Source: Anaeramoeba ignava (lineage: Eukaryota; Metamonada; Anaeramoebidae). Taken from it: DNA of 64,000 nt. Positions 49,314 through 62,900 of this stretch are shown in pieces; positions within the stretch are counted from its first letter, which is position 1, and every line of letters begins with the position of its first letter. A program made the position numbers and the translations under genes. Under the pieces are notes generated by a model that saw nothing but the letters and a program-made list of their open reading frames with translations, did no database searches and was not told where the DNA came from. The DNA is taken from contig JAPDFW010000059.1 of assembly GCA_028826165.1 (NCBI GenBank), forward strand, positions 1,067,001-1,131,000, read 5' to 3'.

Positions 49314-52300
49314 ATGCAATCTAAATTAAATTTATTTCGAGATTTAGCAAGGTTTTAATTTAAAATGAAATAAAAATTTAAAAATAAAAATTTAAAAATA
49401 AAAATTTAAAAATAAAAATTTAAAAATAAAAATTTAAAAATAAAAATTTAAAAATAAAAATAAAAAGTCGATTTGTTATCAATTCAGAAGAATTTAAAAA
49501 TGAAGATTTAATTGGAATTATTTTTAATATTGAAAAAGCTTACTGGTTTTATTTAGATTATTATTATCTAAAGTTTCAAAATGATCAAAAGTTTCCTAAA
49601 TTTAGTTTCCATGATTTTTATAAAAAATATATCCTTTTAAAATTTTTTAAAACAAATTGATTTTTTTTTTAAAAAAGCAATTTTCTTAAAATTTGTTTGT
49701 TTTCTTTGATTTCTCTTTCATTATGATTGATTACTTTGTGAATTTATTTTTGAAAGTTATGACGGAATGGATTTAAAAAAGGATTATTTTTTTGAATATA
49801 CAAAAAGAATTCCATCACATGGAGTTGTTTTCTGTAATGACAAGAAAGAAGTAATTCAATTTCAATTTCAATTTCAATTTCAAATTCAAAATCAAATTCA
49901 AAATCAAAATCAAAAATTTAATTTCAAATTCAATTTCAAATTCAAATTCAATTTCAATTTCAATTTCAATTTCAAATTCAATTTTAAATTCAATTTCAAT
50001 TTCAAATTCAATTTCAAATTCAATTTCAATTTCAAATTCAATTTTAATTTCAATTTTAATTTCAATTTCAATTTCAATTTAAAATTTAATTTCAATTTCA
50101 AATTCAATTTCAATTTCAATTTCAATTTCAAATTCAATTTCAATTTCAATTTTAATTTCAATTTCAATTTCAATTTTAATTTCAATTTCAATTTCAATTT
50201 CAATTTCAATTTCAATTTCAATTTCAAATTCAATTTCAATTTCAAATTCAAATTCAAATTCAATTTCAAATTCAAATTCAATTATAATTTCAATTATAAT
50301 TTCAATTTCAAATTCAATTTCAATTTCAATTTCAATTTCAAAATCAATTTCAATTTTAATTTCAATTTCAAATTCAATTTCAATTCCAATTTCAATTTCA
50401 ATTTCAATTTCAATTTCAATTTCAATTTCAATTTCAATTTCAATTTCAATTTCAATTTCAAATTCAATTTTAATTTCAATTTCAAATTCAAATTCAATTT
50501 CAAATTCAATTTTAATTTCAATTTCAAATTCAAATTCAATTTCAATTTCAATTTCAAATTCAATTTCAATTTCAATTTCAAATTCAAATTTAATTTCAAT
50601 TTCAATTTCAATTTTAATTTCAATTTCAAATTCAATTTCAATTTCAATTTCAATTTCAATTTCAAATTCAATTTCAATTTCAAAATCAAATTCAATTTCA
50701 ATTTTAATTTCAATTTCAATTTCAATTTCAATTTCAATTTCAATTTCAATTTCAATTTCAAATTCAAATTCAATTTCAATTTCAAATTCAATTTCAATTT
50801 CAAATTCAATTTCAATTTCAATTTCAATTTCAATTTCAATTTCAAATTCAATTTCAAATTCAATTTCAATTTCAATTTCAATTTCAATTTCAATTTCAAT
50901 TTCAATTTCAATTTCAAATTCAATTTCAATTTCAATTTCAATTTCAAATTCAATTTCAAATTCAATTTCAATTTCAATTTCAAATTCAATTTCAATTTCA
51001 ATTTCAATTTCAATTTTAATTTCAATTTCAAAATTTAGTGTTTTATTATTAAAGGAGTTGGAAAATGTCATTATCAATCATTTCCAAGAGGAAAAAGAAA
51101 TGAAAATGAAGAGGATCATGAATGTGCAATTAGAGAAATAAAAGAAGAATTAAATTTAGATATTTCAAAACATATAGATCCAAAAAAATTTGTTGAACCA
51201 AGCCCAAAAAAAAAAAACCGAAAAGAAGGAAAACTTTATATAATTGAAAATTTTGATAAATTTTCTGATTTGAAAATTAATGAAACAGAAATTTATCATT
51301 CGGAATGGAAAAAATTAAAAGATTTAATAGAAAGTAGTTTTTTTTCTTAAATTAAACAAAAATTTCTTATTTTTTTTATTCATAAAAATTTGTTTTTGTT
51401 TTTGTTTATTTTAGAAAAAAGTAACTTTGATGGTTTTGTATTACGGTATTTATTTATTTATTCATTTATTTCCATTTTGGGATATTATTGATCTATTAAT
51501 TTACTTAAAATCTACCAAAAAAATAAATTTATAATAAATAAAGTGAAATTCAAAAGAAATTGGTGCATGATCAGAATTTTGATAATTGGCTAAAAAATCC
51601 AAACGAAAATAAAAATCAAAATCAAAATCAAAATCCAAAATCAAAATCAAAATTTAAATCAAATTCAAATTCAAATTCAAAATCAAAATCAAAATCAAAA
51701 TCAAAATCGAAATCCATTTTATTTCAAAAATGAATTGGGAACTTCTCTTCAAAATCAATTTAAAAATCAAAATCAAAATCAAAATCAAAATCAAAATCAA
51801 AATCAAAATCAAAATCAAAATCAAAATCAAAATCAAAATCAAAATCAAAATCAAAATCAAAATCAAAATCAAAATCAAAATCAAAATCAAAATCAAAATC
51901 AAAATCAAAATCAAAATACAAATCCATTTTATTTCAAAAATGAATTGGGAACTTCTCTCCAAAATCAATTTAAAAATCAAAATCAAAATCAAAATCAAAA
52001 AAATCAAAATCAAAATCAAAATCAAAATCAAAATTTAAATCAAAATCAAAATCAAAATCAAAATCAAAATCAAAATCAAAATAAAAATCAAAATCAAAAT
52101 CAAAATCAAAATCAAAATCAAAAACAAAAACAAAATCAAAAACAAAAAATCTATTTAAAAATCAAAATCAAAAAATCAAAATCAAAATCTATTTAAAAAT
52201 CAAAATCAAAATCAAAATCAAAATCAAAATTTAAATCAAAATCAAAATCAAAATTTAAAAAAAGTTCAAATTCAAAATAGAGATCGATTTAACAAGGAAA

Positions 52301-52767
52301 TATCGGCACCATGGTTGATAAAAAAAGGAAGCCCGAGTTTTGATAAAAATTTCAAGAACAATTTTTATAATTATAATGATAATGAAAGCGATAATTATAA
52401 TGAAAGTGATAATTATAATGAAAGTGATAATTATAATGAAAGCGATAATTATAATGAAATGATAATGATAATGATAATGATAATGATAATGAAAGTGATA
52501 ATGATAATGAAAGTGATAATAATAATGAAAGTGATAATTATAATGAAAGTGATAATTATAATGAAAGTGATAATTATAATGAAAGTGATAATTATAATGA
52601 AAGTGATAATGAAAATGAAAGTGATAATTATAATGAAAGTGATAATTATAATGAAAGTGATAATGATAATGAAAGCGATAATTATAATGAAAGTGATAAT
52701 TATAATGAAAGTGATAATGATAATGAAAGTGATAATGATAATGAAAGTGATAATGAAAGTGATAATT
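49314..52767 (+). CDS. DCP2: mRNA-decapping enzyme DCP2 with a Q/N-rich tail
   Basis: Exons 49314..49351, 49468..49628, 49735..49850, 51039..51333 and 51415..51445, then from 51544. Box A of DCP2 is visible (SRFVINSEEF, IEKAYWFYLDYYYLKF, FSFHDFYKK), then RIPSHGVVFCND and the Nudix box in exon 4: G-KRNEN-E-EDHECAI-REIKEELNL, with the catalytic Glu residues. It removes the 5' cap from mRNA in P-bodies. Intron 2 is a probable AT-AC intron; intron 3 is 1188 bp of repeat. From 51544 a long N/Q-rich tail follows with two copies of NPFYFKNELGTSLQNQFKNQ, a conserved-looking RFNKEISAPWLIKKGSPSFD segment and a DNYNES run ending near 52767. The tail frame breaks at least twice (near 51.6-51.7 and 52.45 kb), so its exact sequence is uncertain. 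Confidence 0.8.
49629..49734 (+). other. Probable U12-type AT-AC intron in DCP2
   Basis: The 5' site reads ATATCCTTTT, a full match to the U12 consensus ATATCCTT. The 3' end is TTGATTAC. Phases fit: FHDFYKK joins to FCEFIFESYDGMDLKK. No GT follows FHDFYKK before the in-frame stop. A TTTTCTTAAA word like the U12 branch site lies about 45 nt before the AC, further than usual. A GT-AG alternative (GTTTCC at 49591 to AAAG before 49757) is also in phase but deletes the conserved FSFHDF stretch. Confidence 0.5.
49851..51038 (+). repeat. TTTCAA/TTCAAA-repeat intron of DCP2
   Basis: 1188 bp of CAATTT and CAAATT hexamers (donor GTAATT, acceptor AATTTAG) splitting the DCP2 Nudix domain. The frames FNFNFKF, EIEIEFE and LKLKL are repeat artefacts. 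Confidence 0.88.
51610..52260 (+). repeat. AAAATC hexamer repeat in the DCP2 tail
   Basis: Long AAAATC runs encoding NQ in the favoured register, broken by two copies (about 51711 and 51913) of a ~60-bp segment encoding NPFYFKNELGTSLQNQF. Confidence 0.8.
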
Positions 52768-53018
52768 AAAAATCCAAATCTTAAAAAAATAATTTAAGAT
52801 TTAAAAGAAAATTATTTAAGATTTAAAAAAAAAAGAAAATTTATATTTTATTTTTTAATTCATTTTTATTAAAAAAAATTAAAAAGAAAAAAAAATTATT
52901 TATTTTCTTTATTATTTTTTTATTTTTTCCATTTCATTTTTTCTTTTCTTTTTTAAAAATAAAAAATTCAAAAAAAAAAAAAAAAAATTTTTTTTAACTG
53001 AAAATTCTTTGGAACAAA
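52768..53018. other. Intergenic A/T-rich spacer
   Basis: Between the DCP2 tail and the RhoGEF start. Homopolymer A/T only; nothing recognisable. Confidence 0.4.
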
Positions 53019-56000
53019 ATGAATAATTTAAATGAATTAATTGAACTTATAAAAGGAGAAGAGGAAGAAGAAATCAAAAAATTTTTTGGGTCACTTGCAA
53101 ATAAAAAGCAATTTATAGAAGAATTACCAAAAACAGAAGATCATCCAATTTTAATCGCAACAAAATTAAATAAAAAAAAAGCAATTCAAGCACTTCAACG
53201 AAATGGAATTTCATTGAATACTCAAGATAAAAATGAAACAACTCCACTTCGTTTAGCTATTTCGGATGATAATGCTGAGCTTGCTGAATTTCTTATAAAT
53301 TCTGGAGCAAATCACCGAATGCAAGATTCTCAATTATGGTAAAAAATCCAATTATAAATTTTAATTAATTCTAATTATAAATTCTAATCATAAATTTCCC
53401 ATAAGTTCTAATTATAAATTTCAATTAAATTTTAATTATAAATTTCAATTATAAATTCAATTAAATTTTAATTAAATTTTAATTATAAATTCCCCATTAA
53501 TTTTAATTATAAATTTCCCATTAATTTTAATTATAAAATTCAATTAGTTCTAATTATAAATTATAAATTATAAAATCAATTATAAATTATAAATTATTTT
53601 TTTTTTTGCTTTTTTTTTGGTTCTTTTTTCCTGTTTTTTGTTTTTTTTGGATTTTGATTTTCAAATTGTTTTTAATTGTTTTTAATTGTTTTGATCATTA
53701 TTAAAAATTAAAAATTATTCCAATTTTCAATTCAAACATAAATTAAAAATTAAACCCCTTTCTAAATAGCAAATCAATTAAAATTAAAATCTAAAATTAA
53801 AATTAAAATCAAAATTAAATTTAAAATTAAAAATTAAAATCAAAATTAAAATTTAAAATTAAAATTAAAATTAAAATCAAAATTTAAATTTAAAATTAAA
53901 ATTAAAATTAAAATTAAAATTAAAATTAAAATTAAAATTAAAATTAAAATTAAAATTAAAATTAAAATTAAAATTAAAATTAAAAATTAAAATTAAAATT
54001 AAAATTAAAAAATTAAAATTAAAATTAAAATTAAAATTAAAATTAAAATTAAAATTAAAATTAAAATTAAAATTAAAATTAAAATTAAAATTAAAAATTA
54101 ATATTAAAATTAAAATTAAAATTAAAATTAAAATTAAAATTAAAATTAAAATTAAAATTAAAATTAAAATTAAAATTAAAAATTAAAATTAAAATTAAAA
54201 TTAAAATTAAAATTAAAATTAAAATTAAAATTAAAAAAATTAAAATTAAAATTAAAATTAAAATTAAAATTAAAATTAAAATTAAAATTAAAATTAAATT
54301 TAAAATTAAAATTAAAATTAAAATTAAAAATTAAAATTAAAATTAAAATTAATATTAATATTAAATATTAATATTAAAATTAAAATCGGAAAAAAAAATC
54401 TTTTATTTTTATAGGAATTCATTACATTTTGCAGCAGCAAACAACAAACCAAAATGTGTAGATTTATTATATAAACTTGATCCAATGATGGGGAAAATCA
54501 CGGACAAATCAGGATTTACACCATTTCATCGAGCAGCATATTGCAATTCAGTTGAAGCAGGAAAAATATTTATTGAAAAAGACAAGACAATTATAGAATC
54601 ATTAACAACAGCATCATTGCAAGCGATTCACTGCGCGGCAATGGGAGGATCAACAGAGTTCATCAAACTGCTTTTGGAAAATAATATTCATGTTGATACT
54701 TTATCCCCTGATTTTCAAACCCCATTGCTTTTTGCTTGCACTTTTGGTCATGAAAAAACTGTTAGTTTCCTCATAGGAAATGGTCGCGCTGATATCAATA
54801 GAAAAGATGGTGAAGGTCATAACCCTTTACAATTGGCTCAAATGAATAACCAATTTGGTGTAGCTCAGATTTTGATGAGAGAGAAAGGAATGAAAAGTGA
54901 TATTCATGATGTTGTTAGAGATGGAAATCCAAAAAGAATTCAGGATCTTTTAGATAATTCCATAAAAATGCTAGAAGGTATTTTGTTTTGAGATTAAAAT
55001 TTAAATTTAATTAAAATCAAAATTAAAATTAAAATTAAAATCAAAATTAAAATCAAAATTAAAATCAAAATCAAAATCAAAATCAAAATTAAAATCAAAA
55101 TCAAAATTAAAATCAAAATTAAAATCAAAATTAAAATCAAAATTAAAATCAAAATCAAAATTAAAATCAAAATTAAAATCAAAATTAAAATTAAAATCAA
55201 AATTAAAATTAAAATTAAAATTAAAATCAAAATTAAAATTAAAATTAAAATTAAAATTAAAATTAAAATTAAAATTAAAATTAAAATTAAAATTAAAATT
55301 AAAATCAAAATTAAAATTAAAATTAAAATTAAAATTAAAATTAAAATCAAAATTAATTAAAATTATAATTATAATTATAATTAAAATTAAAATCAAAATC
55401 AAAATTAAAATTAAAATTAATTTAAAATTAATTTAAAATTATAATTAAAATTAAAATTAAAATTAAAATTATAATTAAAATTAAAATTAAAATTAAATTT
55501 AAAATTAAAAATTTATTTTAAAAATTAAAAATTTATTTTAAAAATTAAAAATTTATTTTAAAAATTAAAAATTTATTTTAAAAATTAAAAATTTATTTTA
55601 AAAATTAAAATCGGATAAAAATTAATAGCACAAGACTTAGACGGAAATACACCACTTCATATAGCATGCCTAAAAGACGAAACAGCACCTTTAATAGTGG
55701 AACTTTTATTAAAATACGGAGCAAACCCTAACGCAAAAAACAATAAAAACATCACACCGCTCTTTTATGCAGTTCACAAAGGAAACATAGACATACTAGA
55801 ACTTCTCATAAAAAACAATGCAGACACAACACACTTGGACAAGGATGGATATTCGATTGTGGATTACTCAATAATAGAAGGACACAACACAATACTTGAT
55901 TTTCTGATCCAAAAAGGATCTGATCCAAACCAAAAATTGCACGGTAAAGAGAAGACAATTCTGCACTTGGCGGCAGAAAAAGCAAACCAATCAGTGATAC

Positions 56001-59000
56001 AGATACTGGTGAAAAGCGGAGCAGACGCGTCAGTTGTTGATGAAAACGGAAAAACACCTGTTCATATTGTTGTCGAGAAAAACAAAACAAACGAACTTTC
56101 TTCGCTTTTAAACGCGAAGGAAATAGACAAAGCGCTGGAGACTTTTGATGCGGAGGAAATGACGCCGTTGATGAGAGCAATCAAGCTGGGAAATAATGAA
56201 TGCATTAAGCTTATTTCGCGGAAAAGAGTCGGAATCAACATGATCAACTCGAAAGGAGAATCCGCAATTTTTCTATCAGTGGAAACAAAAAACAGAAGCG
56301 TTTTCAAGCTGTTGATGTCGTTCCATCCTGACATCAATACGCAAGACAATACAAAGAAGACTCTGTTGATGAAATCAATTGAGATGAACTTGCCATTGTT
56401 CGCGCTCCAAATTTTGTCAGCCAAACCAGATCTCTCGTTGAAAGACGAAGAAAACAAAACAGCGCTTGATTACGCGATCGAGGGGAAGAACGGGAAAATG
56501 GTAGAGATGATGGTCACAAAGGAGGCACCCTCAGGAATATATAATTCTGACACAATCCTCCATGAATGTATCACGAGAAATGTGGATCAACTCGAAATTC
56601 TGATTCCCACACTCGATAAACAACTGAAAAATAAAGACAAGGAAGGAAACACGCCTCTCCATATTGCCGTGATCAAGAAGGATATCGCGGTGATCAAGAT
56701 TCTATCGAAATTTGCAATTGATTTGGAGGCGAAAAACAGCAACGGAAACACAATTTTGCATTTTCCCAATTTTAGCGTTTATTCGATCTTGTTCTCCAAA
56801 TGGAAACATCGAAAGGAGTTTCTGGACACACCAAACGGCGATGGGAAAACACCGCTGCACATCTGCTGCGAGATGGGGGAACTGAAGTGCTGCCAGACAC
56901 TTGTAACATGGGGAGCGGATATAAACCCAGTCGACAAACAAGGCGCAACGCCTATTTTACTCGCGGAAATGAACGCAAAGCTTGATTGTGTGGACTTCCT
57001 TTTCCAGTGCGGCGCAGTTCTTCCTTATGAAGACGCCATGAAGAACAAAGACCGCAACATGATTTTTCTTCTGATCCAAAGAGGTCTTGTATACACCCTC
57101 AAAAAATACGATCCAAAACGTCTTTCTCCTCTCCAGCTCGCAGCTCAATCAGGCGATCTTGTAGTCGCAAAACTTCTTCTGGAAAATGGAGCAGATATCA
57201 CCCATCATGCAGACACACAAAAACCGCACGAAATTGCAAAACAATCCCATCCAGACTCAGAAATCGCTCAATTTCTCGAAAGAGAGTTCGAAAGACAATC
57301 CTTGATTTCTCAATTTTTTGTGTCGGAAAAAAACTACATTGAGTCGCTCAATATCCTCCTCAGCGACTTCATACCCTCGCTTTATGAGCAGAAGATTATC
57401 AGCGATAAGGATTTCGAGGATATTTTTATCAACATTGAAGAAATTTCAGAAATTGGAACAAAATTCCTTTTTTTCCCCTTCAAACAACGCATTGAAAAAC
57501 TTAATTCCAAAATGGGCATCGGCGATATACTTGTTGAATTCATCCCCAAACTCGAATGCTATGCAACATACGAACTCGAGTTTGAATCAGCGAAGAAGAA
57601 ACTGGAAAAATTGGAAAAACAGAATTTTGGGAATTTTGTCAAAAAATTCACTCCAAAAAAATCCGCCCTAAAATTCGATTTAAACGCAACACTGGAATTG
57701 CCCACCAAACGCATTGACGAGTATCTCTTGTTTGTGGAGAAGATACTCGCAACAACCCAAGAGACACATGTCGATAACGAGGATCTGCGCAAGGCCGGAA
57801 TGCTCTTGAACTCCGTGTCTGAGACAATCAAAGAACAAAAACAGGAAAAGGAAGTGACTGAGAATCTCGAGAAAATTCAAAGCAAACTCAGCGGCTCCTG
57901 GAATCTTGATCTACTTTCAGATCCAGACAGAGTGTTCATCCAGGAAGGCCACTTCGAAATGATCATTCCTGAAGAATTCACCAGTTTCTATGACACAAAA
58001 TTCGTCACTGAAACTCCTCAACCAAATCAAACCCAAAATAACGACACAAATGAAAACTCCCCAAACACTCAAACCCCCAAAAACATAGCAACTTTTCCGA
58101 CTGTCTCACATCCTCAAAAACCCTCTGAAAACATCCCCAAAACAGTGTCAACACAAATTTTCAAATCAACATCCCCTCTTGTGCGTGGAAGCGTCCAAAA
58201 ACGCATCTCCAACATCAAAGACAAATTCCGCAAGAAATGCCAGCTCTTTTTGTTTAATGATTACCTTATTGTTTGCAATGTCAAAAAACACAATTCTCTT
58301 GAGGTTCAAAATACATTCCCCCTCATCAAGCTCTTCATCCAAAACGAATTTACCGAGTACACAAACTCAATTCACAGCTTCCGTTTATTCTCAAAATCTG
58401 GAAGCTTAGTTTTTAGAGACAAAGACAAGCGCAAAATAGACTCTTGGATAGACACAACAAAAAAGGCAATTGGATCCGCAAAATTACTCTATTTGAAACG
58501 TAAAGGCGAAATTGTTCCTGATTCTTTTGATCCAAAAAAATTGGGAAGAAGAGCTCATCAAAAATTTCTATTTGACTCAAATTCAGACTCAAATTCAGAT
58601 TCAAATCCAGAATCACAACTCAAACAAAAAATAAAAATTACAAAATCATACACAAAATCCAATTCCGATCTTGATTTGAAATCAAGTTTTGATTCCCAAT
58701 CAAAATCAAATGAAAAATCAAATGAAAAACCAAATGAAAAACCAAATCAAAAATCAAATCAAAAATCAAATCAAAATTCAAATCAAAATTCAAATGAAAA
58801 ATCAAATGAAAAATCAAATGAAAAACCAAATGAAAAATCAAATCAAAATTCAAATCAAAAATCAAATCAAAAATCAAATCAAAATTCAAATCAAAATTCA
58901 AATCAAAAATCAAAATCAAAACCAAAATTGAAAATACATTCTGATTCAAATATTCAATCAGACCAAGATCTCAAACAAAAATATTCTCAATCCGCTCTTA

Positions 59001-59221
59001 TTCCCCAAAGTCCAAAAAATCAATTTTTTTACGCTCTTTGTTTTTATGTTAACCAAAATGAAGATAACGTTCAAAAATTAGAAATTATTGGTGAACATAA
59101 TTCAATAGAAAATTTTAAAACCCAAATTAAACAATTTCCTCAAATTGTTTCCTCTCAAAAACACAGAATTATAACAAGAACACTCAAATCTCAAACTTCA
59201 AGATTTTTTATCAAAATTTAA
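53019..59221 (+). CDS. Ankyrin-repeat Rho guanine-nucleotide exchange factor (ANK-DH-PH)
   Basis: Exons 53019..53338, 54415..54977 and 55629..59221, phases agree, 1491 residues. Residues ~40-850 are a long ankyrin array (words such as TPLRLAISDDNAELAEFLI, NSLHFAAANNKPKCVDLL, GNTPLHIACLKDE, TPLHICCEMGELKCC and SPLQLAAQSGDLVVAKLLL). Residues ~850-1045 are a DH domain (SQFFVSEKNYIESLNILL; later ELPTKRIDEYLLFVEKIL). A PH domain follows at ~1150-1245 (CQLFLFNDYLIVCNV). Then a disordered tail of NEKSNQKSNQ repeats (58690-58920) and a short C-terminal segment (FFYALCFYVNQNEDNVQ to FFIKI) that could be a second PH remnant. It would load GTP on Rho/Rac at membranes to steer actin. Exon 3 from about 55650 to 58500 is far richer in G+C than exons 1-2 and the tail. 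Confidence 0.9.
53750..54385 (+). repeat. TTAAAA-repeat intron of the RhoGEF gene
   Basis: Part of the 1076-bp intron 1 (53339..54414), nearly pure AAAATT hexamer. Its first 400 bp carry looser AATTATAAATTC repeats. Confidence 0.85.
54995..55612 (+). repeat. AAAATC/AAAATT-repeat intron of the RhoGEF gene
   Basis: Most of the 651-bp intron 2 (54978..55628). The last ~110 bp are five copies of a 25-bp AAATTAAAAATTTATTTTAA unit, then AAAATCGGATAAAAATTAATAG at the acceptor. Confidence 0.85.
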
Positions 59222-59903
59222 ATCTAAAATTTTAAATCATTTTATCAAAATTTATCATTTATTTCATGTTAAAAAAAAAATCCTTTTTATCAAAAAAAAA
59301 TTAAATAATTTTTTTCCTAATTTTTTTTTTAATTTGTTCTTTTTTTAAAACAAAAATGAATAAAAAATCAAAATCAAAATCAAAATCAAAATCAAAATCA
59401 AAATCAAAATCAAAATTAAATCCAAAATCAAAATCAAAATCAAAATCAAAATCAAAATCAAAATCAAAATCAAAATCAAAATCAAAATCAAATTCAAAAT
59501 CAAAATCAAAATCAAAATCAAAATCAAAATCAAAATCAAAATCAAAATCAAAATCAAAATCAAAATCAAAATCAAAATCAAATTCAAAATCAAAATCAAA
59601 ATCAAAATCAAAATCAAAATCAAAATTAAAATAAAAATCAAAATCAAAATTAAATTAAAATCAAAATTAAAATCAAATTAAATTCAAAATCAAAATCAAA
59701 ATCAAATTCAAATTAAATCAAATTCAAAATCAAAATTAAAATCAAAATCAAAATCAAAATCAAAATTAAAACCAAATTCAAAATCTATTTATCAAAGAAT
59801 TCTTTTTGATTCTTATTAAAAAATTTTTTTTTCCGTTTTTTATTTTCATTTTCATTTTTTCATTTTTTCATTTTTTTTTTCCTTTTTTTTTGAACAAACC
59901 AAA
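59222..59903 (+). repeat. Spacer with an AAAATC tract (59360-59780) and a poly-SK ORF
   Basis: An ATG at 59356 opens a 92-codon frame of almost pure Ser-Lys from TCAAAA repeats. The start resembles the beginning of the next gene (ACAAA, then ATGAATAAA, then SK/SN runs), so it may be a broken duplicate of that 5' end. I do not support it as a protein gene. Confidence 0.5.
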
Positions 59904-62900
59904 ATGAATAAAATAAATTTAAATTTAAATTCAAATTCAAATTCAAATTCAAAATCAAAATCAAAATCAAAATCAAAATCAAAATCAAAATCAAAATCAA
60001 AATCAAAATCAAAATCAAAATCAAATTCAAAATCAAATTTAAATTCAAAATCAAATACACAATCAAGATCCCAATCACAAATTATTGCTCGATCTCCAAC
60101 TCTAATTCCAACGACAATCCCACAACAAAAACAAATTAATTCAAAATCAAAATCAAAATTAAAATCAAATTCAAATTCAAATTCAAATTCAAAATCAAAA
60201 TCAAAATCAAATTCAAATTCAAATTCAAATCAAAATCAAAATCAAGAAATTCAATCCAAAATTAAAAAATTTAATAAATTCTTAATAAAACAAGCAAATA
60301 AACAAATTGGTTTAATGTTTGGAAATGAAAAAACTTCAGATTTTAAAATTTATTGTGGAAGAGATAAAATTTCAATTCCTTGTCATAAATCAATTTTAGA
60401 AGCTCGTTCAAAATATTTTATGATAAACAGAAGAGAAAATAATTTGGATACAATTTATTTTAATAATTTTGGTTCTGAAATTGTTAAACCAATTATTAAA
60501 TTTTTTTATAATGGAAAATTTAAATTTGATAAACAAAAATTTGATGAATATTTTAAATTTGCAAATGAAATTAAATTAAAAGAAATTCAAATCAAAATTG
60601 AACTTGAAATTCAATCAATTTTTAATATTGAAAATATTTTGGAAATTTATTTTAAATCTCAACAAATTAATTCAAAAAATCTTTCTCAAAATTGTGAAAA
60701 ATTTATTTTCCAAAATATTCAATTTATCATTTCAAATCCAAATTTTGATAAATATTTAAATCAAAATCAAAATCAAATTTACAACTTTATTGGATTAATT
60801 TCTTTAAATCAAAATCTCCCAAATAAACTTCAAATTATTCAACAAATTAAACAAAAATTGAATCAAAATGATCAAAAAAAATTGATAAAATTAATTAATT
60901 TTGAAATGAATCAAAAAGAAAATGAAAATGAAAATGAAAATGAAAATTCTTTTCCAACTTTATTAAATCAAATTCCAGAAACAAAATCAATTAATCAATT
61001 TCAAATTCAACAAATCAAAAATAAATTCAATTCCCAAATTCAAAATAAAATTGTTTTATTAAATTCAAATATCCAAGAATTTCAACAAGAAAATAAAACA
61101 AATGAAAGAATTTTATTAGACCATATCTTAAAATCTGTTGAATTGCAAACAAAAAAACAAAACTTTAATGCATATTCGCAACAACAAAAAATTTATTACA
61201 AAATATTACGTTGGGATTTTATGTGGAAAAAAAATTGGGAAATAAAATATTTTTCAAAAAAAATTATAAATGAAGAAAAAGAAAAAGAAAAAGAAAAAGA
61301 ATTTTTTATAAGTTTCCCAAATGGAAATCAACTTTATAAAATTTGGAATCAGATTTATCAAAAAGAATTTTCTGAAGTAAATTCAATTTTAAAAAATTTA
61401 AAAATTGATTTAAATTTAAATTTATTTTTATTTTTATTCAAAAATTGATTTAAATTCAAAAATTGATTTAAATTTAAAAATTGATTTAAATTTATTTTTA
61501 TTTTTATTCAATTAGATTAATGAAAAAATTATTGAATTTTTTTTATTATTCCAACTTTCATTTCTGAAATGGAATCCATCTCAAAAAAATCAAAATCAAA
61601 ATCAAAAACAAAATGAAAAACAATTTGAAAAATATTTTAAAGATGAAGAAATTGAAGAAGCAATTCTCAAAAAAGAAGCTCATCCAATTAATTTTATTAA
61701 TTTTATTTTATTTTTATTACAATTTCCAATATTTATTCTTTCAGGTATTTTATAGAAAATTTCAAATCAAAAATTCCAAAAATTAAATTTTAAAAATTAA
61801 AATTTAAATAATAAATAAGATTTACAAATAGAAGTTGTTTTAGAAAATATGTATTCGAAAAAACAAAATCAAATTCAAAATCAAAATCAAAATCAAAATC
61901 AAAATCAAAATCAAAATCAAATTCAAAATCAAAATCAAAATCAAAATCAAAATCAAAATCAAAATCAAAATCAAAATCAAAATCAAAATCAAAATCAAAA
62001 TCAAAATCAAAATCAAAATCAAAATCAAAATCAAAATCAAAATCAAAATCAAAATCAAAATCAAAATCAAAATCAAAATCAAATTCAAATTCAAAATGAA
62101 AATCAAAATGAAAATCAAAATCAAAATCAAAATCAAAATCAAAATCAAAATCAAAATCAAAATCAAAATGAAAAATCAAAATCAAGATGAAAATCAAATT
62201 CAAAATCAAAATGAAAATCAAAATCAAAATCAAAATCAAAATCAAAATCAAAATCAAAATCAAAATCAAAATCAAAATCAAAATCAAAATCAAAATCAAA
62301 ATCAAAATCAAAATCAAAATCAAAATCAAAATCAAAATCAAAATCAAAATCAAAATCAAAATCAAAATCAAAATCAAAATCAAAATCAAAATCAAAATCA
62401 AAATCAAAATCAAAATCAAAATCAAAATCAAAATGAAAATGAATTTGAAATTGAATTTGAAAATATAAATGAAATATATAAATATTTGATTTCTTTATCA
62501 ATTACCTCAATTATTTCCAAATCAAGATTTAATCGACAAGTTTTATTTGAAAATGGAATTTTTGAATTTCTTGAAAATTTATTGGAAATTACCAAAAATC
62601 ATTTCAAATTAATTGGAAATTTAAGAGTAAAAAATTTTACATTTCTAAATTAAATTTAAATTTCACTTTTTTTTTGATTAATTAATTCTTTTCTTTTATT
62701 AAAAAAAAATAATTTAAAAAGAAATCAAACCCTTCAATTTCAATTTATTTATTAATTGAAATTCAATTTATTCTTTCAGAAATTATGGAAATTTTAGATC
62801 AATTCTTAAGAGAAAGAGAAGTTTTTCCAAATCAAAAAATTTTGGAATCATTTCAAAAAACAAAAATAATTCTATTATTAATTGGTAAATAAATATTTCA

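Noticed and set aside
49850-51077. Frames encoding FNFNFKF, EIEIEFE and LKLKLKL
   Set aside because: They are shadows of the CAATTT intron of DCP2; the Nudix domain reads in phase only if this tract is removed.
59356-59634. Poly-SK protein gene
   Set aside because: A pure hexamer repeat that opens on either strand; no unique sequence supports it.
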